Shown here in pieces: positions 29,432-37,131 of a DNA stretch of 64,000 nucleotides. The notes under the pieces are model-generated. The model saw only the letters and a program-made list of their open reading frames with translations, was not told the origin of the DNA and ran no database searches. How positions within the stretch are numbered: position 1 is the stretch's first letter; every line of letters starts with the position of its first letter. Origin of the DNA: Candidatus Enterococcus moelleringii (lineage in GTDB: Bacteria > Bacillota > Bacilli > Lactobacillales > Enterococcaceae); NCBI RefSeq assembly GCF_017377575.1, contig NZ_JAFREM010000004.1, positions 1-64,000 of the forward strand, in the 5' to 3' direction. The position numbers and the translations under genes were made by a program.

Positions 29432-30200
29432 AGTACAAACATTTTATGTGATGCTGCTTCAGTTTTTCCATTTTTTCTAGCGACAACGGTTGATCCGTTA
29501 CCACATAGTCGATTTCGTGACAGGCAATAGCTTGATACATGTACTTATGATCCAGTTTGTCTGATGTTGCTAAAACTACCAGCTGATTGCTCTGTCTGCG
29601 GAAGGCTTTTTTCATCAACGCTTCACCTTCATGAGTTTCAGTCACACCATGTTCGAAATCCAACCCGCGACAGCCGATAAAAGCCAAATCAGCGTTATAG
29701 GTCAAGATGTCGTTGTAAGCTTTTGAACCATTAATCGTAGCCCGCCTGGGTACAATCGAACCGCCAAGTATAGACACGTGAGCTGAAGTAAACTCACTAA
29801 GCATTGCTGCGGTAATAACACCATTTGTGATAATCTGAAGACCATCAAACTTGCCTAAATTTTGCACCAAATGCAAGCACGTCGTACTGGAATCGATAAA
29901 AATCACCATATCATCTTTGATTAAGGTTTCCGCAACATTGGCAATGTATTGCTTGTTGTCCTCTTCATTGAGCTGTGTCACCTTCATCAAATAAGGCACG
30001 TCGATTTTCTTGTTGTCAACAATCATCGCGCCTCCACGGGTTCGGCGGATTAGTCCACTTTTTTCCAGCATGATTAAATCTCTTTTGACCGTCGCTTCAC
30101 TGTAATTAACCAAATCAATTAAGTCAGCAACTCTGGCAAATTTATGCACTTTGAGATAGTTAACAATCTGCTGCTGACGATCTTCAACAACGCTTAGCAT
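29430..30200 (-). CDS. DeoR-family transcriptional regulator
   Basis: A 256-residue DeoR regulator: N-terminal winged HTH (RVADLIDLVNYSEATVKRDL, RRTRGGAMIVD) and a C-terminal sugar-phosphate sensing domain (FIDSSTTCLHLVQNL, FIGCRGLDFEHGVTE). It is the last gene of the IIA-IIBC-aldolase-deoR unit, separated from the aldolase by a weak hairpin. The TTGAACG repeats in the operon promoter are the likely binding sites. The effector is probably a phosphorylated ketose; this is inferred. Confidence 0.87.
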   Translation of the reverse strand: MLSVVEDRQQQIVNYLKVHKFARVADLIDLVNYSEATVKRDLIMLEKSGLIRRTRGGAMIVDNKKIDVPYLMKVTQLNEEDNKQYIANVAETLIKDDMVIFIDSSTTCLHLVQNLGKFDGLQIITNGVITAAMLSEFTSAHVSILGGSIVPRRATINGSKAYNDILTYNADLAFIGCRGLDFEHGVTETHEGEALMKKAFRRQSNQLVVLATSDKLDHKYMYQAIACHEIDYVVTDQPLSLEKMEKLKQHHIKCLY

Positions 30201-30260
30201 AAAACATTTCCCCTTTGTTTGACATTCAGTTTCATTCTAGTCTTAAAAGAAAAAGAAAGA

Positions 30261-30288
30261 CAATCCCTTATCGAAATCTAAAGGATTG
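30261..30288 (-). terminator. Weak intercistronic hairpin before the DeoR gene
   Basis: Minus-strand CAATCCTTTAG / TAAGGGATTG-type stem followed by a T/C-rich run (TCTTTCTTTTT). It may partly terminate transcription before the regulator. Confidence 0.45.
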
Positions 30289-30303
30289 CCCTGAGTTTAT
30301 TAA

Positions 30304-31164
30304 TTAATACAAATCAGCTTTGCCCACAGTTTGGAGAACGTTCATTTTATGTCTTACCACTTCTTTGACTTTTTCATTAGCTCCTGGGAAAACCTCATTT
30401 GGTTCCAGCATATCAGGATTTGCACTTAATATTTCCCGCAAAGCATCAAAGAAAACACTCTTCAAGTCAGAGCTTAAATTCACCTTGGCAACACCATATT
30501 TTACAGCTTCACTGACTTCACTATCAGGATTGCCTGAACCACCGTGAAGTACAAACGGAATATCAATGCGCTGGTTTAATTCTTTCAGCAATTCAATATT
30601 TAATTTCGGTGTCATGTTTTTAGGATAAAGACCATGAGCTGTTCCGATCGCTACCGCTAATGTGTCAATCCCAGTTTCTTTTACAAAAGTTTCTGCTTGA
30701 TCAGGATCTGTATAAATAATATTTGCTGATCCACCTTCTGCTGAGCCGTTGTTGCCGATGGTTCCAAGCTCTGCCTCCACTGAAACATTGACATTGTGAG
30801 CCAATTCAACCACTTGTTTCGTGATAGCCATATTATCCTCGTACGATTGAGCGGATGCATCGATCATTACCGAAGTATAACCATTGCGGATTGCTCGCAT
30901 CACATCTTTGACTGTTCCACCATGATCCATATGAATCACAACTGGAACTTTACTATTGTGAGCATAGGCCCGGGCTGATTCGACAAACTCATCATTTAAA
31001 TAAGCAATTTCGTCTGGATGAATTTCTAAAATGACAGGAGCATTTTGAGCTTCTGCTTCCTCCATGATCGCTTTCATCATGTCGTAGCTGCAAATATTAA
31101 ACGCCGGCACCGCAAACTTATTTTCCTTAGCAACTTTCAATAAATCCTTCATCGTATACAACAT
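30304..31164 (-). CDS. Class II ketose-(bis)phosphate aldolase
   Basis: A 286-residue zinc-dependent class II aldolase of the GatY/KbaY/FbaA group: zinc ligands in VIHMDHGG and VEAELGTIG, phosphate-binding VLHGGSGNPDS and AKVNLSSDLK. It overlaps the PTS IIBC gene by one base. No 1-phosphofructokinase or tagatose-6-phosphate kinase is in the operon, so the substrate is either a bisphosphate made elsewhere or the ketose 1-phosphate delivered by the PTS. Family sequence alone does not settle fructose versus tagatose or another ketose. Confidence 0.87.
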   Translation of the reverse strand: MLYTMKDLLKVAKENKFAVPAFNICSYDMMKAIMEEAEAQNAPVILEIHPDEIAYLNDEFVESARAYAHNSKVPVVIHMDHGGTVKDVMRAIRNGYTSVMIDASAQSYEDNMAITKQVVELAHNVNVSVEAELGTIGNNGSAEGGSANIIYTDPDQAETFVKETGIDTLAVAIGTAHGLYPKNMTPKLNIELLKELNQRIDIPFVLHGGSGNPDSEVSEAVKYGVAKVNLSSDLKSVFFDALREILSANPDMLEPNEVFPGANEKVKEVVRHKMNVLQTVGKADLY

Positions 31165-32573
31165 TATACTTCCACCTCATTAGTTAGTTTTTCTTGCGTT
31201 GGTTCTTCTGTTAAAACAACAGGTTTTTTTAGCAATCCGACTGATACTGCTGTAACCACTGTTCCAGCAACTAGTGCGAATAAATACATTGGTAAATTAT
31301 TCATTACATTAGGAATCAACATCACCCAGATACCGCCATGGGGAGCCATTGATGTAACCCCAGCTGCCATGGAAATTCCGGCTGCTGTAGCTGAACCCAA
31401 CATAAGACTCGGAATTACCCGGAACGGATCAGCAACCGCGAAAGGAATGGCTCCTTCAGTGATATAAGATGCTCCTAAAATCCAACATGACTGACCAGAA
31501 GTTCGTTCTTCTTTAGTAAACTTGTTCTTAAACAAGATGGTTGCCAAAGCTAAACCTAATGGTGGTGTCATACCAGCCGCCATACAAGCCGCGATTGGTG
31601 CATTAACACCTGCTGACATTAAACCGATAGAAAAAGTCGAGATTGATTTATTAATTGGTCCGCCCATATCAGCTGCCATCATGACGCCAATCAAAAGACC
31701 GAACAATAGCCCTGAAGTATTACCTAATCCATTCAACCAAGCAGTTAACGCATCTAATACCCAAGCAATTGGCTGATCAATTAAGAAAACCATTGCTAGA
31801 CCAACGACTAATATAGAAACTAACGGAACAACGATCAGCTGATAAATAGCAGCCAGCTGTTTTTTGACAGAAATTTTATTTGCCAAGAAGTTAGTAATAT
31901 ACCCAGCTAACAGCCCGCCAATCATACCACCTAAGAAACCTGATCCACCGTTAGCAGCTAATAACCCTGCCACGATACCGGGAGCAAATCCTGGTTTTCC
32001 GGCGATCGAACTAGCAATCCCTGCACCTAATGCTGGAACCATCATGGCAAAGGCTGTACCGCCACCGATGGTCGAGAGTGCACCTGCCAGCACATTATAG
32101 TCAGCCGATTCAGGATCAGAAGCTGTAATCCCAAACGCAAAACTTAATGCAATGATGATCCCTCCTGCAATAACAAACGGCAGCATGTAATTTACACCAT
32201 TCATAAAATGATTGTAAATGCCGGATTTTTGTTGATTCGATTCGCCTTGCTCTGAAGTTGAAACCTGCATCGTGCCTTCATTGTTTAGCGCTTCTTCGAT
32301 CACTTTTTCTGGTTCTTTGATGGCACGTCCAGTTGAAACCCGTTTGACCTTCCGTCCAGCGAAACGAGACAAATCAATATCCTTATCAACGGCTATAATA
32401 ATGGCATCTGCTGCAGCGATTTCCTCTGAAGTCAATTCGTTTTCAACTTTGGCTCCTTGTGTTTCAAATTTTGCTTGATGTCCTAAATTAGTTGCTGTGA
32501 CCTCCAATTTTTCAGCCGACATATATGTATGGGCTATACCGGTGGGACAAGCAGTGATTCCTACAATTTTCAT
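31164..32573 (-). CDS. Fructose-family PTS EIIBC component
   Basis: A 469-residue protein: an N-terminal fructose-type IIB (phospho-Cys in ITACPTGIAHTYMSAE), a linker of about 30 residues, and a IIC membrane domain (MLPFVIAGGIIIALSFAFG, AADMGGPINKSISTF, MAPHGGIWVM). The IIA subunit is the gene just upstream (2 bp gap). The sugar is probably a ketose such as fructose and is phosphorylated at C1 by this family. Confidence 0.9.
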   Translation of the reverse strand: MKIVGITACPTGIAHTYMSAEKLEVTATNLGHQAKFETQGAKVENELTSEEIAAADAIIIAVDKDIDLSRFAGRKVKRVSTGRAIKEPEKVIEEALNNEGTMQVSTSEQGESNQQKSGIYNHFMNGVNYMLPFVIAGGIIIALSFAFGITASDPESADYNVLAGALSTIGGGTAFAMMVPALGAGIASSIAGKPGFAPGIVAGLLAANGGSGFLGGMIGGLLAGYITNFLANKISVKKQLAAIYQLIVVPLVSILVVGLAMVFLIDQPIAWVLDALTAWLNGLGNTSGLLFGLLIGVMMAADMGGPINKSISTFSIGLMSAGVNAPIAACMAAGMTPPLGLALATILFKNKFTKEERTSGQSCWILGASYITEGAIPFAVADPFRVIPSLMLGSATAAGISMAAGVTSMAPHGGIWVMLIPNVMNNLPMYLFALVAGTVVTAVSVGLLKKPVVLTEEPTQEKLTNEVEV

Positions 32574-32575
32574 GA

Positions 32576-33028
32576 TTATTCCTCCCCATGGATAATTTCC
32601 ATTACTTCTTCTGAACTGACAGCTTGCTTTAATTGATCTCTGAACGCTTGATTCATTAGCTTTCTTGATAATCCGCTTAAAATATCTAAATGGATATCTG
32701 CTGCTTTTTTAGGAACTAAAATGGCAAAAACACATTCGATCGGTTGATCGTCCAAACCTTTGTAGTCTGATATCTGACTGGTATGAACAAAGCAGACAGT
32801 CGGTTTTAAAACATGTTTGCTTTTGGCATGTGGAATACCAAATCCATCTTCAATACCCGTTGAAGTCTCTTCCTCACGCTTGTATAAATCTTTTACTACT
32901 TTTTTTGCTTTTGTTACACGTCCATTTTCCTCCAACAGCTGACCGAGCCGTTCAAAAAGTGCATCTTTTGAACGAATTGATTCATCAAAAATAACTAAGT
33001 CGTTCATCATCAAACTAGCCAAATCCAT
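32576..33028 (-). CDS. Fructose-family PTS EIIA component
   Basis: A 150-residue IIA of the fructose/mannitol (PtsN-like) fold with the phospho-His in FGIPHAKSKHV. It donates phosphate to the IIB of the next gene. Length and position are normal; it leads the operon, with Shine-Dalgarno TAGGAGGTGAG. Confidence 0.9.
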   Translation of the reverse strand: MDLASLMMNDLVIFDESIRSKDALFERLGQLLEENGRVTKAKKVVKDLYKREEETSTGIEDGFGIPHAKSKHVLKPTVCFVHTSQISDYKGLDDQPIECVFAILVPKKAADIHLDILSGLSRKLMNQAFRDQLKQAVSSEEVMEIIHGEE

Positions 33029-33050
33029 AAAAACTCACCTCCTAAAGTTA

Positions 33051-33064
33051 TGTTATCGCTTTCG
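33051..33064 (-). promoter_or_regulatory. cre site (CcpA) of the PTS/aldolase operon
   Basis: Minus-strand CGAAAGCGATAACA matches 13 of 14 positions of the cre consensus. It lies just downstream of the -10, where CcpA binding would block transcription. Confidence 0.75.
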
Positions 33065-33077
33065 CTTATCTGTGATC

Positions 33078-33106
33078 ACTATAGCACCGTTATCTAAACC
33101 GTTCAA
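33078..33106 (-). promoter_or_regulatory. Promoter of the PTS/aldolase operon
   Basis: Minus-strand TTGAAC, a 17-bp spacer and TATAGT with an upstream TGC. The -35 forms part of the first operator palindrome. Confidence 0.75.
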
Positions 33107-33209
33107 TAGTTTGAACGTTTTTCGGTTAATAAGTCTTTTGTAGCAGTTTTCGTTCAGTTTGTTTGAACGAAATCGTTCAACGATGTTTTGTTTTTTTATT
33201 TCTTGAACG
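33100..33209. promoter_or_regulatory. DeoR-type operator array (TTGAACG repeats)
   Basis: CGTTCAA/TTGAACG with a 4-bp centre at 33100-33117 is a perfect palindrome over the -35. Further half-sites are CGTTCA at 33151-33156, TTGAACG at 33163-33169, CGTTCAA at 33174-33180 and TTGAACG at 33203-33209. The repetition upstream of an operon ending in a DeoR gene points to a cooperative operator. Confidence 0.75.
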
Positions 33210-33244
33210 CTATCTTCCATCTTTTTATAAATAACCATAAGAAA

Positions 33245-33355
33245 GGCTTCGCAAACTCGCCCAGCTTTGGAGCAATAAGACTAAAATTTGGATAAACTGC
33301 TCCTCAAGTTTCTCCAAATTTTCGCTTATTGCCGACAAAGTTAGTTTGTGAAGCC
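33245..33355. repeat. 111-bp imperfect palindrome
   Basis: Outer arms GGCTTCGCAAACT / AGTTTGTGAAGCC (one mismatch in 13), then CTTTG/CAAAG, GCAATAAG/CTTATTGC, and AAAATTTGGA / TCCAAATTTT, with AAACT/AGTTT at the centre. It folds end to end into one hairpin and has no coding potential. It may be a dispersed intergenic repeat or miniature element. Confidence 0.75.
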
Positions 33356-33424
33356 GGACATCAGTAGAATTGGTTTAATCAGCTTTCAAATTGTGAATAA
33401 CTTATACTTTCTTTAAAAAATCAA

Positions 33425-33470
33425 AAAAATACCCTCAACAATCGGCTAAGCCGGACTGTTAAGGGTATTC
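33425..33470 (-). terminator. Terminator of metNIQ
   Basis: Minus-strand stem AATACCCTTAACAGTCCGGC / GCCGATTGTTGAGGGTATT followed by a T-run. Confidence 0.9.
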
Positions 33471-33483
33471 GCTAGTTTATGGT

Positions 33484-34332
33484 TTATTCGGCAACGGGTT
33501 TTACTGAGCCGTCCCATTTTTCAAGAATCCAATCTTGAACTTCTTCGCGGTGCAATACTTCCATCAATTTTTGGATGCGTTCGTCGTCTTTATCTTCAGA
33601 ACGAGTAGCCACGATGTTCACGTAAGGTGAGTTGTCGCTTTCCAAAAGAATTGAATCATTGATTGGGTTCAAGCCAGCGCCATATGCAAAGTTTGCGTTG
33701 ATAGCTACCAAGTCGCCTTCATCATTGTTGTAAGTAGAAGCCAATAGTTCAGGGTTTACACTGTGGTTAAATTCTAGCTTTTTTGGATTTTCATCAATGT
33801 CATCAAACGTAGCTGTTTCGATATCTACACCATCTTTGACAGTGACTAAATCTGCTGCTTCTAAAATCGAAATCACTCGACCCCAGTCAGACTCAGAGTT
33901 TGAACAGATAATCGTTGCGCCATCTTCTAAATCTTTAATATCCGTAATTTTCTTAGAGTACAAGCCCATTGGTTCAATATGAACTGCACCTACATCGGCG
34001 AAGTCATAATCATTTTCTGATACGGCTTTTTCAAAGAACGGTTTGTGCTGGAAGTAGTTGGCATCCAATTCCTCTTCAGCCAATGATTTGTTTGGCAATA
34101 CATAGTCATCGAATTTTTTGATTTCTAAATTGATGCCTTCTTCTTCTAAAAGAGGCTTCACATGTTCCAAAATTTCAGCGTGAGGTGTTGGTGATGCTCC
34201 CACAACCAATGTATCCGTGCTGGCGCTTCCGCCGCCGCTGCTGTCAGCCGTATTATCGCCGCCGTTTCCACATGCTGCTAAACCAACTGTTACTAATGCA
34301 ATTGCTGTTAGACCTAATAATTTCTTTTTCAT
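33484..34332 (-). CDS. metQ: Methionine ABC transporter substrate-binding lipoprotein MetQ
   Basis: A 282-residue lipoprotein: signal peptide with lipobox LAAC and a Gly/Ser-rich spacer, then an NlpA-family domain (LVVGASPTPHAEILEHVKPL, ANYFQHKPFFEKA, ANFAYGAGLNP). It binds methionine outside the membrane. Last gene of metNIQ. Specificity is supported by the methionine T-box upstream. Confidence 0.92.
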   Translation of the reverse strand: MKKKLLGLTAIALVTVGLAACGNGGDNTADSSGGGSASTDTLVVGASPTPHAEILEHVKPLLEEEGINLEIKKFDDYVLPNKSLAEEELDANYFQHKPFFEKAVSENDYDFADVGAVHIEPMGLYSKKITDIKDLEDGATIICSNSESDWGRVISILEAADLVTVKDGVDIETATFDDIDENPKKLEFNHSVNPELLASTYNNDEGDLVAINANFAYGAGLNPINDSILLESDNSPYVNIVATRSEDKDDERIQKLMEVLHREEVQDWILEKWDGSVKPVAE

Positions 34333-34353
34333 TCTATTTTCCTCCTAATATTT

Positions 34354-35040
34354 TTATCGTTTATCTGTTTTCTTCGTCAAAAAGTCCCCGACTCCTTGAA
34401 CGATAAACACAATAATTAAAATGATGACAGTAGCTAAAAGAGTCACGGTATAATTGCCCCGCTGGTAGCCTTCCTGCCAAGCTAATGCTCCCAGCCCGCC
34501 GGCACCGATTGCTCCAGCCATCGCCGTAAAGCCGATCATAGTGATGGTTGTCACTGTGATACCTGATACTAACGCTGGCAAGCTTTCTGGAATTAATACT
34601 TTATAGATGATTTCAAAATAGCTGGCACCCATGGAATCCGCCGCCTCCAGCACACCGCTGTCGACTTCGCGAAAAGCAATTTCCACGAGACGGGCATAAA
34701 ATGGCGCCGCTGAAAGAACTAAGGCCGGAATCGCTGCTTTGGCCCCCAACATCGTTCCTACTAATAATTTAGTAAAAGGAATGATCAATACCATCAGAAT
34801 CATAAATGGTGTGGAACGAAAGATATTCCCAATCACCGATACAATCCCATACAGCAAGCTCTTGCCCCCGGTTTTCTTTCTCCCCAAAGTATAAAGCGCC
34901 AAACCTAACAATAATCCGATAACGAAGACCAAAATCATCGAAGAAAAGGTCATGAATAAGGTATCAATGATCGCTTGTTTTAACGTTTCCGGGTCTAGCT
35001 GTTCAAAGTTTAGATAGGTTTCACTAAAGCTTTTATCCAC
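34354..35040 (-). CDS. metI: Methionine ABC transporter permease MetI
   Basis: A 228-residue membrane protein with about five membrane segments and the family blocks RSTPFMILMV and ADSMGASYFEIIYKVLIPE (EAA loop that contacts MetN). It overlaps metN by 8 bp. Confidence 0.93.
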   Translation of the reverse strand: MDKSFSETYLNFEQLDPETLKQAIIDTLFMTFSSMILVFVIGLLLGLALYTLGRKKTGGKSLLYGIVSVIGNIFRSTPFMILMVLIIPFTKLLVGTMLGAKAAIPALVLSAAPFYARLVEIAFREVDSGVLEAADSMGASYFEIIYKVLIPESLPALVSGITVTTITMIGFTAMAGAIGAGGLGALAWQEGYQRGNYTVTLLATVIILIIVFIVQGVGDFLTKKTDKR

Positions 35041-36067
35041 GATGAATCACCTCCGCCTCAACATTTTGACTTCTGATAAAAGCTAATGCTTGATCAATTT
35101 CTTTTTCAGCACCTGTGATTTGAACGGTTAAGGTACCGAAAGAATTGCCGTCAGCTCGCTCAATATTTCCGTAAACAATACTGATATCAACTTGGAAATT
35201 GCGAATCGCTTGGGAAACGACTGGTTCACCGGCATTGTTTTCTAAAAAGTGCAAAGTCACTAAGGTGCCGTTGGGATTCTCTTTTAGAAATTCCTGGACC
35301 AATTCAGTCGTATCCGCATTCGGTTCTAACTCCTGTTGGACGAAAAGCTTGGTTACTTCCTGCTGCGGATGACGGAAGACATCTTTGACAAATCCTTCTT
35401 CCACAATCTTTCCTTGCTCCATAACGGCTACCTTGTTGCAAATTTTACGAATCACGTTCATCTCGTGAGTGATTAGTACAATTGTTAAACCTAGCTTAGC
35501 ATTGATATCTGCTAACAAGTCCAACACTTCTTCCGTTGTCTGCGGGTCCAATGCACTCGTGGCTTCATCGCAAAGCAGGATATCCGGATCATTGGCTAAA
35601 GCCCTAGCAATCCCAACTCTTTGCTTCTGTCCCCCAGACAGCTGTGCCGGATACGCATCGCCCCGACCTTCCAAGCCAACCAGTTTAATCAGCTCGTCAA
35701 CCTTTTGTTTTCTTTGCTCTTTTGCCACCCCTGCTAATTCTAAGGGTAATTGAATATTTTCTCTTACGGTACGAGACCATAATAGATTGAAATGCTGGAA
35801 GATCATGCCTACCTTTTTACGAAAGTTGCGCAGCTCTGCTCCTTGCATTTTCGCTACATCTTCACCTTTAATTGTTACCTCGCCCTTAGTGGCTGTTTCT
35901 AATCCATTCAGCAAACGAACCAGTGTACTTTTTCCGGCACCAGAATAGCCGACAATCCCATACACATCTTTTGGTTCAACTGTCAGATCAACACCGCTTA
36001 CTGCATGAATCTGACCGGCTTTGCCTGAAAAAGTTTTTTCCACTTGGCGTAATTCGATCAATGCCAT
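35033..36067 (-). CDS. metN: Methionine ABC transporter ATPase MetN
   Basis: A 344-residue ATPase: Walker A GYSGAGKSTLVRL, signature LSGGQKQRVGIARAL, Walker B ILLCDEATSALDP, and a C-terminal ACT-like NIL domain (from about residue 265, LVTLHFLENNAG) that senses methionine. The start is the ATG after GGGGGAG; a longer frame would extend back into the T-box terminator. First gene of the operon. Confidence 0.94.
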   Translation of the reverse strand: MALIELRQVEKTFSGKAGQIHAVSGVDLTVEPKDVYGIVGYSGAGKSTLVRLLNGLETATKGEVTIKGEDVAKMQGAELRNFRKKVGMIFQHFNLLWSRTVRENIQLPLELAGVAKEQRKQKVDELIKLVGLEGRGDAYPAQLSGGQKQRVGIARALANDPDILLCDEATSALDPQTTEEVLDLLADINAKLGLTIVLITHEMNVIRKICNKVAVMEQGKIVEEGFVKDVFRHPQQEVTKLFVQQELEPNADTTELVQEFLKENPNGTLVTLHFLENNAGEPVVSQAIRNFQVDISIVYGNIERADGNSFGTLTVQITGAEKEIDQALAFIRSQNVEAEVIHRG

Positions 36068-36090
36068 TGTTGTCTCCCCCTTGATAAATA

Positions 36091-36386
36091 AAAAAAGCTC
36101 CCGTCTTAAATGTACAAACGTACACTTAGGACGAAAGCTATACTTTCGTGTTACCACCTATGTTTATGAATGCCTCGCGACAATCACCTCATCCAGTACT
36201 TGAATGTTGTTCTTCGCATACTGTGGTGCTGTAACGGGCACTCCCGTAACTGACTTACTTACGCTCGTCAATTCTGCTCAAAGACCATCTTCCATCTTAT
36301 TCTCGTTATCCCTTCTCAGCTTAACGGGACTCTCTTAAAACGTTCATCAGATGTACTCTTCTTTTCATTGCTTTCTCATATGATAT
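36091..36386 (-). ncRNA. T-box leader, methionine type
   Basis: On the minus strand the leader has GAAGAGTACATCTG and AAGAGAGTCCCG near its start and a specifier region GAAGATGGTCTTTGAGC whose ATG (36286-36288) reads methionine. The T-box TAGGTGGTAACACG at 36147-36160 pairs with uncharged tRNA. A terminator with stem GTCCTAAGTGTAC / GTACATTTAAGAC closed by AGCT and T-run lies at 36091-36139. Uncharged tRNA-Met would favour readthrough into metNIQ. A second ATG seven bases upstream makes the exact specifier uncertain, but both are AUG. Confidence 0.9.
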
Positions 36387-36392
36387 GAGTGA

Positions 36393-36422
36393 ATTATAAC
36401 AAATCTAAATTTTATCTGTCAA
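36393..36422 (-). promoter_or_regulatory. Promoter of the metNIQ T-box transcript
   Basis: Minus-strand TTGACA, an 18-bp spacer and TATAAT, immediately before the T-box. Confidence 0.8.
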
Positions 36423-36440
36423 TTGATTTTAGCAATTTTC

Positions 36441-36773
36441 TTAAAGTGTTTCGAATTCTTCCACATCAACCTGTCTAAAAGACAGTACCCAAGCATCTAA
36501 TTCGTCTTCAGTATTCAAAGCTGCTGGATCTTTTTCAGCCTTTTCATTGATGGAAGCAACTACACCTGTCACCGGACTTTTGAACTCACTGACTGCTTTT
36601 TCCGCTTCAACTTCTAAAAATGGTTCGCCAGCCTTCACTGTTTGACCAATTTTAGGAAAAGAGACAAATGAAACTTCGCCTAATTCATCTTGTATTTCTT
36701 TGGTTAATCCCATACAAAAATCCTTATCGTTATGCAAAACCCATAATCCATCTTTTTTCTTTAAGTGTGCCAT
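36441..36773 (-). CDS. gcvH: Glycine cleavage H-like lipoyl protein
   Basis: A 110-residue H-protein-like lipoyl carrier. The lipoylation lysine lies in VEAEKAVSEFKSPVTG. The expected three-strand lipoyl hammerhead surrounds it, and the length is slightly below the usual 125 or so. No P, T or L genes of the glycine cleavage system are nearby, so a role in lipoate relay to the 2-oxoacid dehydrogenases is possible. The start (MAHLKKKDG) sits directly after the stop of the ArsC-like gene; a longer start would overlap that gene. Confidence 0.8.
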   Translation of the reverse strand: MAHLKKKDGLWVLHNDKDFCMGLTKEIQDELGEVSFVSFPKIGQTVKAGEPFLEVEAEKAVSEFKSPVTGVVASINEKAEKDPAALNTEDELDAWVLSFRQVDVEEFETL

Positions 36774-36774
36774 T

Positions 36775-37131
36775 TTATCCGAATACTCCTTTATATGCGT
36801 CTTCATTGAAGCCGTTAATGATGAATTTTCCATCTTTGACTATCATTGGTCGTTTCACCAACATGCCGTCGCTAGTCAATATACGACTTGCTTCTTCAAT
36901 CGTCAAGTCTTTTACTTGATCCTTAAGATTTAGCTCGCGATATTTCATTCCGCTAGTATTAAAGAAGCGGCGCAGCGGAAGATCTGTACTTTCCATCCAG
37001 GCTTCAAGCTCCTCAGCTGAGGGAGTTTGACTAACTAAATCAATCGCTTCAAATTCCACCCCTTCTGCTTTCAGCCAAGCCTTGGCTTTTTTGCAGGTGG
37101 AACATTTGGGATATTCATAAAATTTATACAC
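36775..37131 (-). CDS. ArsC/Spx-family thioredoxin-fold protein (YusI-like)
   Basis: A 118-residue protein with the redox motif CSTC near the N-terminus (YEYPKCSTCKKAKAWL) and the family C-terminal block MLVKRPMIVKDGKFIINGF. It resembles Bacillus YusI, which also lies beside gcvH, rather than a true arsenate reductase or Spx, since no arsenic genes are present. It overlaps rodA by 8 bp and precedes gcvH by 1 bp, so the three are one transcription unit. Confidence 0.85.
   Translation of the reverse strand: MYKFYEYPKCSTCKKAKAWLKAEGVEFEAIDLVSQTPSAEELEAWMESTDLPLRRFFNTSGMKYRELNLKDQVKDLTIEEASRILTSDGMLVKRPMIVKDGKFIINGFNEDAYKGVFG

Noticed and set aside
33053-33238. Open frame of 61 codons on the minus strand
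   Set aside because: It is fully explained by the promoter, cre and TTGAACG operator array.
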